Origin: Bacteroidales bacterium | Lineage (GTDB): Bacteria > Bacteroidota > Bacteroidia > Bacteroidales > Tenuifilaceae | Assembly (NCBI GenBank): GCA_020636845.1 | Contig: JACJXD010000003.1 | Location: 399,950 to 463,949, forward strand | Reading direction: 5' to 3' | DNA length: 64,000 nt | Shown here: positions 54,496-63,403 of the stretch, piece by piece | Numbering within the stretch: position 1 is the first letter of the stretch | Layout: each line of letters opens with the position of its first letter | The notes under the pieces: generated by a model | What the model saw: only the letters and a program-made list of their open reading frames with translations | Databases searched by the model: none | What the model was told of the DNA's origin: nothing | Made by a program: the position numbers and the translations under genes

Positions 54496-55572
54496 ATGAA
54501 TAAATATCTAAGTAGTAAATTAAAAATAATTTCCTTCATTTCAATGATATTGGTAGTTTTCTTACATTCTTATAACATTACTGTAAGTTTTAACTCAGGT
54601 AATTTATTATTTAATAAAGGATATAATTTTATTATTCAAAATTTTTTCTACCAAGGTATAACTAGAGTTGCTGTCCCAATGTTTTTTATCATATCGGGGT
54701 ACTTATTTTTCATAAAGTTAAAAGGAAACACATCTGAATTTGTCTTAAAATATAAGAAAAGGACAAAATCCCTGCTAATACCATACTTATTCTGGTCTGT
54801 TTGGAGTTTACTGTTTTTACTTATCCTACAGATATTTCCTATATCAAAAAATTTTTTCACAAATGAACTAATAGTAAATTACTCTTCAACAAAGTTATTG
54901 AATACAATATTTTTAAATCCTATTGCCTATCAACTGTGGTTCATTCGTGACTTAATAGTGATAGTCTTATTTTCTCCTATAATATATTGGTTTATTGTGC
55001 ATCTCCGATTTATTCCACTTTTGCTTCTATTTATAATTTGGGTTGGATTCTTTAATTTTAACTTTTACATTTTTTCAAATGAGTCAATATTCTTTTTCTG
55101 TTTAGGAGCATACCTTGCCATTGCTAAAAGTAACCTTTTGCTACAAACCCGATTCCGAAAACATTATTGGATATATGCCTTGCTTTGGATAATTTTTGTT
55201 TCTTCAGAAGTTATTCTGATATACTTTCATCCAGAATGTTCTAAAACAACAACAATTTTACATAAGATAGGAATACTAACGGGAATAACAACTATTTGGA
55301 GTTCTTATGATTTTTTCAAAATAAATAAAAATTACCATTGTAAAATACTTTTTAACCTTGCCTCTTTTTCATTCTTTTTATATGCATTTCACGAACCCCT
55401 GCTAACAATTATTAAAAAAGGTTTATTTTTTATAACTGGTAAAAATGAACCTATGGCCTTAGCAATTTATTTTCTTGCTCCGACACTAACAATATTCATA
55501 AGCATATTGGTTGGTTATTATATAAAACGAATTACCCCCAAATTTTATAAACTTATATCCGGTGGAAGGTGA
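54496..55572 (+). CDS. Membrane acyltransferase, OafA/acyltransferase-3 family
   Basis: A 358-residue integral membrane protein with about ten helices. The family's His is in MILVVFLHSYN, followed by TRVAVPMFFIISGYLFF, WSVWSLLF and LWFIRDLIVIVLFSPI, all typical of acyltransferase-3 proteins that O-acetylate sugars of surface polysaccharide. ATG 54496 is chosen over a TTG at 54442. Its sequence is clearly more AT-rich than its neighbours and it lacks operon partners, which suggests acquisition by transfer. The acceptor is unknown. Confidence 0.88.
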   Translation: MNKYLSSKLKIISFISMILVVFLHSYNITVSFNSGNLLFNKGYNFIIQNFFYQGITRVAVPMFFIISGYLFFIKLKGNTSEFVLKYKKRTKSLLIPYLFWSVWSLLFLLILQIFPISKNFFTNELIVNYSSTKLLNTIFLNPIAYQLWFIRDLIVIVLFSPIIYWFIVHLRFIPLLLLFIIWVGFFNFNFYIFSNESIFFFCLGAYLAIAKSNLLLQTRFRKHYWIYALLWIIFVSSEVILIYFHPECSKTTTILHKIGILTGITTIWSSYDFFKINKNYHCKILFNLASFSFFLYAFHEPLLTIIKKGLFFITGKNEPMALAIYFLAPTLTIFISILVGYYIKRITPKFYKLISGGR

Positions 55573-55607
55573 AAGTGTGTTAGTGATGTTTCTATACACA
55601 CTAAAAT

Positions 55608-56357
55608 TTAGAAAAACAACAACTTAACCGCAAAAGCCAATACGCAAGCAAGTAAAATTTTATGAACAAACTTAGCCCCTTTTTGTACGGCAAACCTGGT
55701 AGCAAGCCATGCTCCAATCATATTCCCGACACCCATTATAATACCTAGCAAATAATTAACCTGATTATTATAAATAAAAACGGAAAGCGCTATAACGGTA
55801 AATACCAATGTTACCAGCACTTTCACCGCATTAGCCCTAATCAAATCCATTCCACTGCCAAGCACCAAACCTGCTAGAATAAAAAAACCGACACCTGCCT
55901 GAATAAATCCACCGTAAAAGCCAATTCCAAGAAAAATAATAATTTTTAAAAGAGATATTTTCCCAGAATACTCGTTTGAATGCTCTTTTAACCACTTTTG
56001 GGGATTCAGTATCAAAAGAAAAAACATAAAGACCAGGAGTCCGCCAATAATTTTATTCAAAATTTGTTCATCAACATCAACAGCGACAAATGCACCGACA
56101 AACGCACCAATTGCAGCCGGTATGGTTAACCATATTCCATCACGCCACTCAAAAGCCTTTTTTTGTTTATATCCGCCAACCGCAACTATGCTCTGTAGCA
56201 AAATACCAATACGATTAGTACCATTGGCAATGTTGGCCGGCAAACCTGCAAAAATCAGAATTGGCAAAGTAAGCAAAGAACCACTTCCGGCAAGTGTATT
56301 AATAAAGCCGGCAATAACACCGGCTAGTACAACTAAAACATAAATCCACCACTCCAT
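55608..56357 (-). CDS. TSUP/TauE-SafE-family membrane transporter
   Basis: A 249-residue protein with about seven to eight helices. The family motifs are GVIAGFINTLAGSGSLLTLPIL near the N-terminus and the matching FYGGFIQAGVGFFILAGLVL in the second repeat. Members export or import sulfite, sulfonates or other small anions; the substrate cannot be told from the sequence. It lies 9 bases after a PH-domain-like membrane protein gene on the same strand. Confidence 0.9.
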   Translation of the reverse strand: MEWWIYVLVVLAGVIAGFINTLAGSGSLLTLPILIFAGLPANIANGTNRIGILLQSIVAVGGYKQKKAFEWRDGIWLTIPAAIGAFVGAFVAVDVDEQILNKIIGGLLVFMFFLLILNPQKWLKEHSNEYSGKISLLKIIIFLGIGFYGGFIQAGVGFFILAGLVLGSGMDLIRANAVKVLVTLVFTVIALSVFIYNNQVNYLLGIIMGVGNMIGAWLATRFAVQKGAKFVHKILLACVLAFAVKLLFF

Positions 56358-56366
56358 CTAAAAACG

Positions 56367-56855
56367 CTATTTCTTATTATAGTTTTTATACTCTCCCTGC
56401 TCACATTTTATAGCCTTGTTTTCGCAAAGTTGGATAATACTATCCTTAATTTCAACAACCTTTGCATAAGGCAGCCAACCCAATGCAATCTTTCTGGCTT
56501 TCCCACTTTTCTTGAAAAAAGTAACATACGTTGGACCAAACTTAACCTTAGTTACCGTGTCCCAAATAATTGTATTTACGGATTGCGCTAACATGCCAAA
56601 CTTATACTCAACGGCAAACTCATCGCCCCGAATATACAATTTTAACTTATAGGTGTACCACGCATAGTAAATATAAACCGACAAGTAAAACAAAGGCAAA
56701 AGCATTGGCCACCCCGTTTTAACCGATTTAATATCGAAAATAAAAAAAGACGCTATTACCAAGACAATTAGAACCAGTGCGCCAATAATCCACATACGGT
56801 ATAGTTTCGATTTCTTGAGCGGCATTTCATTTAAATCGATAAAAAACTCTTTCAT
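56367..56855 (-). CDS. Small membrane protein with PH-like domain
   Basis: A 162-residue protein. Two adjacent helices (about 25-43 and 55-75: WIIGALVLIVLVIASFFIF; MLLPLFYLSVYIYYAW) are followed by a bacterial PH-like segment (LYIRGDEFAVEYKFGMLAQSVNTIIWDTVTKVKF). I cannot name the family with certainty. ATG 56855 is preferred over a TTG 21 bases upstream. It is probably co-transcribed with the TSUP transporter that follows; glyA, upstream on the same strand, is separated by a terminator. Confidence 0.7.
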   Translation of the reverse strand: MKEFFIDLNEMPLKKSKLYRMWIIGALVLIVLVIASFFIFDIKSVKTGWPMLLPLFYLSVYIYYAWYTYKLKLYIRGDEFAVEYKFGMLAQSVNTIIWDTVTKVKFGPTYVTFFKKSGKARKIALGWLPYAKVVEIKDSIIQLCENKAIKCEQGEYKNYNKK

Positions 56856-56885
56856 GTTGCGTATTTTTTTGAGCAAGATAAGAAA

Positions 56886-56914
56886 AACCCCGACACCTTA
56901 TCAGGATCGGGGTT
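56886..56914 (-). terminator. Terminator of glyA
   Basis: AACCCCGA (56886-56893) with TCGGGGTT (56907-56914), 13-base loop and a T run on the minus strand, 22 bases after the glyA stop. Confidence 0.8.
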
Positions 56915-56935
56915 AAATTTTAACACAATATCGTT

Positions 56936-58216
56936 TTACCAAGCGTACAATGGTAAATCCTTCATCATCTTGTTAACTTCAGTTTTAACTTGGTCAATTA
57001 CCTGTTGATTATCGATATTCGAAATAACCCTATCGATAAGTTCCACAACTATAGGCATGTGTTGTTCCTTCAAACCACGAGTGGTAATAGCAGGCGTCCC
57101 AATCCTCATGCCGGATGTTTGGAAAGGCGAACGGCTATCGAATGGCACCATATTCTTATTAATGGTAATATCGGCTAAAACTAAAGTATTTTCAACCTTT
57201 TTCCCAGTAATTTCGGGGAATTTGGTACGCAAATCGATAAGCATTGAATGGTTATCGGTTCCACCCGAAATTATTTTATATCCCTTATCGATAAATGCAG
57301 CAGCCATAGTAGCAGCATTCTTTTTAACCTGCGCCTGATACAGTTTGAATTCGGGTGTTAAAGCTTCGCCAAATGCTACAGCCTTAGCAGCAATTACATG
57401 CTCTAACGGACCGCCTTGTGTTCCTGGAAATACGCTTGAGTTAATAACTTGCGACATCATTTTAACAGCCCCCTTTGGAGTAGTCAATCCCCATGGATTT
57501 GGAAAATCTTTACCAATAAGAATAATACCTCCACGAGGACCACGAAGTGTTTTATGTGTGGTCGATGTTACAATATGGGCGTACTTAAGAGGATTATTTA
57601 AAAGACCTGCTGCAATAAGACCTGCAGGGTGAGCCATATCAATCATAAGAAGAGCTCCTACCTTATCGGCAATTTCTCTCATACGCTTATAATCCCATTC
57701 CCTTGAATATGCAGAAGCACCACCGATTATAAGTTTTGGCTTATGCTCTAAAGCTTGGCGTTCCATCATATCGTAATCGACCCTACCGGTATCTTCTTTT
57801 ACGCCATAGGAAACAGCATTGTACCACATTCCCGAGAAGTTGACCGGAGAACCGTGCGAAAGGTGCCCTCCGTGCGAAAGGTCAAGACCTAAAAATGTAT
57901 CGCCGGGTTTTAATGTTGCTAAAAAAACAGCCATGTTTGCCTGTGCTCCAGAATGAGGCTGAACATTAGCATACTCTGCATCGAAGAGTTGTTTTAGCCT
58001 GTCAATAGCCAACTGTTCCGATTGGTCAACAACTTGGCAACCGCCATAGTACCTTGCTCCAGGATAACCTTCGGCATACTTATTTGTTAATACTGAACCC
58101 ATTGCCTCCAAAACCTGTGGACTTACAAAATTTTCCGAAGCAATTAATTCTATACCATGCATTTGGCGATTACGCTCCTGCTCAATTAAATCAAAAATTT
58201 GTTTATCGCGTGTCAT
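56936..58216 (-). CDS. glyA: Serine hydroxymethyltransferase
   Basis: A 426-residue PLP enzyme interconverting serine and glycine with tetrahydrofolate, the main source of one-carbon units. Conserved parts: SENFVSPQVLEAMGS, YPGARYYGGCQVVD, HGGHLSHGSPV, the Schiff-base Lys in VTSTTHKTLRGPRGG and the C-terminal SGMRIGTPAITTRG. Start ATG at 58216 (MTRDKQIF) is used; the longer frame would add 27 residues not found in the family. It ends at a strong terminator. Confidence 0.96.
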   Translation of the reverse strand: MTRDKQIFDLIEQERNRQMHGIELIASENFVSPQVLEAMGSVLTNKYAEGYPGARYYGGCQVVDQSEQLAIDRLKQLFDAEYANVQPHSGAQANMAVFLATLKPGDTFLGLDLSHGGHLSHGSPVNFSGMWYNAVSYGVKEDTGRVDYDMMERQALEHKPKLIIGGASAYSREWDYKRMREIADKVGALLMIDMAHPAGLIAAGLLNNPLKYAHIVTSTTHKTLRGPRGGIILIGKDFPNPWGLTTPKGAVKMMSQVINSSVFPGTQGGPLEHVIAAKAVAFGEALTPEFKLYQAQVKKNAATMAAAFIDKGYKIISGGTDNHSMLIDLRTKFPEITGKKVENTLVLADITINKNMVPFDSRSPFQTSGMRIGTPAITTRGLKEQHMPIVVELIDRVISNIDNQQVIDQVKTEVNKMMKDLPLYAW

Positions 58217-58289
58217 TATACTGGATTTTATATTAATACGAGCAAATTTAGTGATTAAAATAATGCAAACGTTTTCAAAAGGTATGTTC

Positions 58290-58676
58290 CTAAACAAGGT
58301 TTTGAATTAGCGATATAAGCTGCTCTTGGTTAATTGGTTTATAAATTAAACCATGTATCCCTTTTTCTTCGCATCGTTCTTTTATTCCCGGAATAGCATA
58401 GGCCGTTTCCACAATAACCTTCACTTCGGGATTTTTGCGTATAATTTCTTCTGCAAGATCAATCCCATCTATATCGGGTAGCCTAACATCCATAAAAACT
58501 AAATGAGGAGCACTATTTTCCGTCATAAATTTATTGGCTTCGTAACCGCTACGAACAAAGTTTACATCGGCATTGGTGGACAACAATACCTCGCGTAAAA
58601 AAATGCGGCTAACCGTGTCATCTTCTACAACAAGTACTCGTTTGCCGGTTAAATCTAATGTTGGTTTACTTTGCAT
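58290..58676 (-). CDS. Orphan receiver-only response regulator
   Basis: A 128-residue REC domain without output domain. The acidic residues lie in VLVVEDDT, the phospho-acceptor Asp63 in FMDVRLPDIDG, the switch Thr in IVETAYA and Lys113 in LIYKPI. It resembles the receivers at 3.1 kb and in the hybrid kinase. No kinase is adjacent: glyA lies downstream and the CLC channel upstream. Its partner is unknown. Confidence 0.88.
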   Translation of the reverse strand: MQSKPTLDLTGKRVLVVEDDTVSRIFLREVLLSTNADVNFVRSGYEANKFMTENSAPHLVFMDVRLPDIDGIDLAEEIIRKNPEVKVIVETAYAIPGIKERCEEKGIHGLIYKPINQEQLISLIQNLV

Positions 58677-58754
58677 GTTTCTGTAATTTCAACTTAATTA
58701 TACAAAGTTAGGAATAAAATATGCTAATAGCATAAATGTTTGCATGACCGATAA

Positions 58755-60560
58755 TTACTCATCGGAAAACTGTTCAAGCATACTTCGATATATTGAAAAA
58801 ATCTTCGATTTCGACACAAATCCTTCGTACTTACCATTATCCACAACAGGTAAATTCCATGCTCCTGTTTGGTCGAACTTGTGCATAACCCTTTCCATTG
58901 GTTCATCGTAATGTAGCACTTCGGGAGCCAGCGTCATTATATCGCTGATGGGCATCGAGTATTTTGAAGAATCGAACATTATTGTACGAATATCATCAAG
59001 GTAAACAACACCTAAAAATTCTCCCTTTTTAGTAATAACGGGAAAGAGATTTCGCTTACATTGACTGATTTTTCGAACCAAATCGCCCAACGTTTCTGTT
59101 GGAAGTACGGGAACAAAATCGGTTTCGAGTACCCGTTTAAGACTAAGCAGCGTAAGCACCGCCTTATCCTTGTTATGGGTTATTAAATCGCCCCTCTTGG
59201 CTAACTTTTTTGTGTAAATGGAATATGGTTCAAAACTTAATATGGTTAAAAACGACACCGTTGCTACTATTATAAGCGGAACAAAAAGAGCATATCCCCC
59301 TGTAATTTCTGCTATAAGGAATATTGCCGTTAAAGGAGCGTGCATTACTGCAGCCATTGTACCAGCCATTCCAACAAGGACAAAGTTACTTTCCGAAAGA
59401 TTTGCCAGTCCAAACTGGTTAAGTAAACGCGCTACAAAAAAACCTGCAACACCGCCAAAAAACAAAGTAGGTGCAAATGTTCCTCCAACACCGCCAGAAC
59501 CATTAGTTACAGCAGTAGCAACTACTTTTATAAGAAACAACGATGCTAATAAAATTAACAACAACCAAGGATTTTGAGCAAAATGGAAGAAAAAGCTATT
59601 GTTAAAAGGAGCTGCTGTTCTTCCATCTAAAAGAGATTGCAATGCCCCGTAACCTTCGCCATATAGCGAGGGAAAAAGGAAAATCAGTATTCCAAGAATA
59701 ATTCCACCCACTGCCCAACGCATATAACGCGATTGTATGTTACCCAATCGTTTCTCGATGTGCATTGAAGCCCGGATAAAATAAAGAGATATTATTCCTG
59801 TAAAAATACCCAGTAAAATGTACCAAGGAATAACATTAAGAGCAAACGGCCTAATTATGCTATACGAAAGAACAACCTCTTTTCCTAACAAAAAGTATGA
59901 AACCGTTGCTGCTGATACCGACGAGATTAAAAGCAAAACTATGGATGCCGATGTTAAGTCTAACATCAAAACTTCCAAGGTAAATACTATACCAGCAAGC
60001 GGTGCCTTAAAAATTGAAGATATAGCTCCTGCAGCGCCGCATCCAATTAGTAATGTCAGGTTTTTGTAACTCAACTTAAAACTTTTCCCAACATTGGAGC
60101 CTATTGCCGCACCGGTATATACAATTGGAGCCTCGGCTCCTACCGAACCTCCAAATCCAATGGTAAAAACGCTGGCAATTATGGATGAGAAAGTATTATG
60201 CGCCTTGATTTTACTTCCTCCTCTGGAAATAGCATACAAAACCTTGGAAACGCCATGCCGAATATCATCCTTAACTAACAGTTTCACAAAAAGAATTGTA
60301 AGCAGCAATCCTATTGCCGGCAAAGCCAAGTAAAGTATGTTAACTTTATCAACAGGAAATATTTGCTGAAGTTTTATCGAAGTAAAGTGCAATACGTTTT
60401 TTAATACCACCGACAACAATCCGCTCAATATTCCTACAACCAACGCGAGTATTATCATTAACCGCTTTTCGCCCAACTGTCTAAACCATATCCAAATACT
60501 TCTACGAAGATGCGTTCTATGCCTTACAAACCATTTTATAAAATTATCGTTTCTTTCCAT
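58755..60560 (-). CDS. CLC-type chloride channel/antiporter with CBS domains
   Basis: A protein of about 601 residues. The CLC core (about 25-430, some 10-11 helices) shows GGSVGAEAPIVYTGAAIG, with the gating Glu of the GxEGP-like motif kept, and GIVFTLEVLMLD with a Glu in the internal proton position, which favours an H+/Cl- antiporter. GGVGGTFAPTLFFGG is the conserved second filter region. A C-terminal CBS pair (about 465-590) may bind nucleotides. ATG 60560 is preferred over a GTG at 60578. A well-spaced promoter lies upstream. Confidence 0.9.
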   Translation of the reverse strand: MERNDNFIKWFVRHRTHLRRSIWIWFRQLGEKRLMIILALVVGILSGLLSVVLKNVLHFTSIKLQQIFPVDKVNILYLALPAIGLLLTILFVKLLVKDDIRHGVSKVLYAISRGGSKIKAHNTFSSIIASVFTIGFGGSVGAEAPIVYTGAAIGSNVGKSFKLSYKNLTLLIGCGAAGAISSIFKAPLAGIVFTLEVLMLDLTSASIVLLLISSVSAATVSYFLLGKEVVLSYSIIRPFALNVIPWYILLGIFTGIISLYFIRASMHIEKRLGNIQSRYMRWAVGGIILGILIFLFPSLYGEGYGALQSLLDGRTAAPFNNSFFFHFAQNPWLLLILLASLFLIKVVATAVTNGSGGVGGTFAPTLFFGGVAGFFVARLLNQFGLANLSESNFVLVGMAGTMAAVMHAPLTAIFLIAEITGGYALFVPLIIVATVSFLTILSFEPYSIYTKKLAKRGDLITHNKDKAVLTLLSLKRVLETDFVPVLPTETLGDLVRKISQCKRNLFPVITKKGEFLGVVYLDDIRTIMFDSSKYSMPISDIMTLAPEVLHYDEPMERVMHKFDQTGAWNLPVVDNGKYEGFVSKSKIFSIYRSMLEQFSDE

Positions 60561-60607
60561 CTCTACATTTAATTCCACCGTAAGGTGCTTGCTAAAATTA
60601 ATTTGGC

Positions 60608-60615
60608 TATTTTTG
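60608..60615 (+). promoter_or_regulatory. -7 element for the M16 peptidase operon
   Basis: TATTTTTG, with TTG at 60589-60591 sixteen bases upstream. The predicted start would lie left of the divergent clcA promoter, so the two transcripts would overlap at their 5' ends. Confidence 0.4.
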
Positions 60616-60654
60616 AAAACTAAGGATAAATCTTGCCATCCTCAAAGAAAATGT

Positions 60655-60684
60655 CAAAGTTACCTAACTTTTAACTTATTTCAA
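60655..60684 (-). promoter_or_regulatory. Promoter of the CLC channel gene
   Basis: On the minus strand TTG (60684-60682), 19 bases, TAACTTTG (60662-60655): an excellent match to the phylum's -33/-7 pattern, lying just upstream of the divergent peptidase gene. Confidence 0.6.
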
Positions 60685-60698
60685 TAAAATAAAATTGG

Positions 60699-61940
60699 AT
60701 GATTGACTTTTTTACAAAAACTCTTAGCAACGGATTAAAAGTAATTGTTCACCCTGATAATAGCACTCCTATTGCAGCGGTAAATATTATGTATAACGTA
60801 GGATCGAAACACGAAAACCCAAATAAAACCGGTTTTGCTCATCTATTTGAACATCTGATGTTTGGCGGATCGATAAATATTCCCGTTTTCGACCAACCCT
60901 TAACTGCCGTCGGAGGCGATAACAACGCTTTCACTACAAACGACCTAACAAATTACTACGAATCGGTTCCTGCAGCCAACATCGAAACCGCCTTTTGGCT
61001 GGAAAGCGACCGTATGCTCCAACTCGCTTTTTCAAAGAAAAGTCTCGATGTTCAAAAAAAAGTGGTAATCGAAGAGTTTAACCAACGCTACCTAAATCAA
61101 CCTTATGGCGATGTGTGGCTACTATTGCGTCCACTTGCTTATAAAGAACATCCATACCAATGGCCAACCATCGGGAAATCGACCAAACACATTCAGGATG
61201 CAACATTAAACGATGTAAAAAACTTCTTTTACCATCATTATGCTCCTAATAATGCCGTTTTATGCGTAGTAGGACCCGTTGAACCCGAATCTGTTTTTTC
61301 GATGGTCGAAAAATGGTTCGGACCAATAGAACATCGGGACGTTGACCAAAAACCTATTTCCCCGGAACCAGAACAATCCGAACCACGACATTTGGAGGTA
61401 GAGCGCGATGTGCCATTCAATGCAATTTACAAGGCATATCACATGTCTAAACGAAATCATCCTGATTACGCTCCCACCGATTTGCTATCGGATATACTTT
61501 CAAACGGAAAATCTTCCCGTTTATACCAACATCTGGTAAAAGAACAACAACTGTTTAGCACCATAAATGCTTACATAACCGGGGATATAGAGAATGGACT
61601 ATTTGTAATTACCGGGCAACTTTTCGACGGTGTTTCTTATCAGGCAGCAGAAAAGGCTATAGACAACGAGTTAGAAAAGATTATTGGCGGAAACATAACC
61701 GAGTACGAACTGCAAAAAGTTCAAAATAAATTTGAAGCAAACTTCATATACGACAGCACCAATGCACTAAACAAGGCAATGAATCTCTGCTACTACGAAA
61801 TGCTTGGCGATGCCAACATGTTGAATAAAGAGGTAGAAGTTTACCAACAAGTTACCTTACAAGATATTTCCCGTGTTGCGGCAAAACTATTCAGAAAAAC
61901 AAACTGTTCAACACTATACTATAAATCAAAAAAGAGTTAA
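60699..61940 (+). CDS. M16 zinc metallopeptidase, catalytic subunit
   Basis: A 413-residue M16 peptidase. The inverted zinc motif HxxEH is intact (HLFEH, residues 48-52), with the distal Glu in VVIEEFNQRY (about 125). It lacks a signal peptide, so it is probably cytoplasmic unless exported another way. Together with the next gene, 5 bases downstream, it makes an active/inactive pair, as in two-subunit M16 enzymes. The peptide substrate is unknown. Confidence 0.92.
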   Translation: MIDFFTKTLSNGLKVIVHPDNSTPIAAVNIMYNVGSKHENPNKTGFAHLFEHLMFGGSINIPVFDQPLTAVGGDNNAFTTNDLTNYYESVPAANIETAFWLESDRMLQLAFSKKSLDVQKKVVIEEFNQRYLNQPYGDVWLLLRPLAYKEHPYQWPTIGKSTKHIQDATLNDVKNFFYHHYAPNNAVLCVVGPVEPESVFSMVEKWFGPIEHRDVDQKPISPEPEQSEPRHLEVERDVPFNAIYKAYHMSKRNHPDYAPTDLLSDILSNGKSSRLYQHLVKEQQLFSTINAYITGDIENGLFVITGQLFDGVSYQAAEKAIDNELEKIIGGNITEYELQKVQNKFEANFIYDSTNALNKAMNLCYYEMLGDANMLNKEVEVYQQVTLQDISRVAAKLFRKTNCSTLYYKSKKS

Positions 61941-61945
61941 TTAAC

Positions 61946-63244
61946 ATGGCAGTACATTCATTAAACCGAAAAATACAACCCCCACAAAAAGCAATAGATA
62001 GCGTTGAAATACCCAATCCATTGATGGAAAATTTACCTAATGGGTTAAAAATTGCATTCTTAAACTCGGGCGATCAGGATATTGTTAAACTAGAACTTAT
62101 TTTTAGAGCCGGCACACGCTATCAGCAAAAACCGATAGTTGCCAAGGCTTCCATTTCCCAATTAATAGAGGGAACCGCCAGCAAATCTTCAAAAGATATT
62201 TCGGAATTTCTCGATTTCACAGGAAGTTTTATAGAATTTTCAAACGATCGCGACTTTGCCTCGGTTAGTACGCTTACAACGAATAAGCATTTAAAACCAA
62301 TTCTCGAACTTCTTGTCGAAATGCTAGAGCAGCCAACCTTTCCCCAATCGGAACTTGACGTTTACAAAAAAAGAGGTAAACAAAACCTGCTGGTTGAACT
62401 AGAAAAGGTAAGCACAGTAGCCCGAATGAACTTCTTTAAAAAGATGTTTGGCGAAAATCACCCTTACGGAACTTACGCCATCCCCTCCGATTACGACTTG
62501 CTAAACCGAGATGACATATATAGTTTTCATAAAGCCTTTCACGATATTTCGAATGCCTTTTTGGTTGTTACCGGAAAATTGTCCGATACCGAAATAGATG
62601 CGATTAAAAATGCCTTTGCACAAATTTCATCTAAACATAAAGTAGCGCTTTCGCCTATAAACATAGCCAACAATAAACAATCCGACAAAAGGATTTTCTC
62701 TTTAAAAAAAGACGCCACGCAAACGGCAATTCGAATGGGTATGCCAACCATTAAGCGTAATCATCCCGATTTTATTGGATTGTCGGTACTTAATACAATT
62801 CTTGGTGGGTATTTTGGCTCCCGGCTAATGCAAAACATCAGGGAAGAAAAGGGTTACACCTATGGCATTTATTCCACCATCCTTCCTTTCGAGGAAGTTA
62901 CGGTATTTCTTATAGCCAGCGAAGTAGGGAAAAACTTTGCCAACCAAACAATTACCGAAATTTATAATGAAATAGAAAAGTTAAAAACCTCGGCAATAAC
63001 CGATAACGAGCTCAACCTTGTTAAAAACTACCTTTTAGGCGAAATTCTCCGAACATTCGATGGCCCTTTAGCATTGGCCGATAGTTTGTCCAGCTTATAT
63101 CAGTACAATAACTTTGAGATTGAATTCTTCGAAAAAACAATTAACACGGTAAATACCATAACGCCTAAAATCCTTCAAGATATTGCAAATAAATACCTTA
63201 ACACAGACAATATAGTTGAAAGTATTGCTGGAATAATTGATTAA
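61946..63244 (+). CDS. M16-family protein, non-catalytic subunit
   Basis: A 432-residue M16 homologue. The region aligned to the zinc motif reads AKASISQLIEGTAS, so both His and the Glu in their usual places are lost. The C-terminal half keeps family features (GGYFGSRLMQNIREEKGYTYGIYS) found in the partner-binding and substrate-binding domain of such subunits. It probably pairs with the upstream catalytic protein. No signal peptide is seen. Confidence 0.9.
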   Translation: MAVHSLNRKIQPPQKAIDSVEIPNPLMENLPNGLKIAFLNSGDQDIVKLELIFRAGTRYQQKPIVAKASISQLIEGTASKSSKDISEFLDFTGSFIEFSNDRDFASVSTLTTNKHLKPILELLVEMLEQPTFPQSELDVYKKRGKQNLLVELEKVSTVARMNFFKKMFGENHPYGTYAIPSDYDLLNRDDIYSFHKAFHDISNAFLVVTGKLSDTEIDAIKNAFAQISSKHKVALSPINIANNKQSDKRIFSLKKDATQTAIRMGMPTIKRNHPDFIGLSVLNTILGGYFGSRLMQNIREEKGYTYGIYSTILPFEEVTVFLIASEVGKNFANQTITEIYNEIEKLKTSAITDNELNLVKNYLLGEILRTFDGPLALADSLSSLYQYNNFEIEFFEKTINTVNTITPKILQDIANKYLNTDNIVESIAGIID

Positions 63245-63285
63245 AATAATGCTTGGTAAAAACAATATATAGGCTAATTTTGAAT

Positions 63286-63293
63286 TAAATTTG
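63286..63293 (+). promoter_or_regulatory. -7 element upstream of the last gene
   Basis: TAAATTTG, a full match to TAnnTTTG, 110 bases before the ATG at 63404; no well-spaced -33 element is seen. Confidence 0.4.
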
Positions 63294-63403
63294 CCTTATA
63301 CCAAGGACTAATCAATGTTGAACTACTTAGAATTGTTTAGTTAAAGTTTTAAGTGATAAATAAATATTACCGTTTATCTGTTCATAAAACAACAAACTCA
63401 ACG

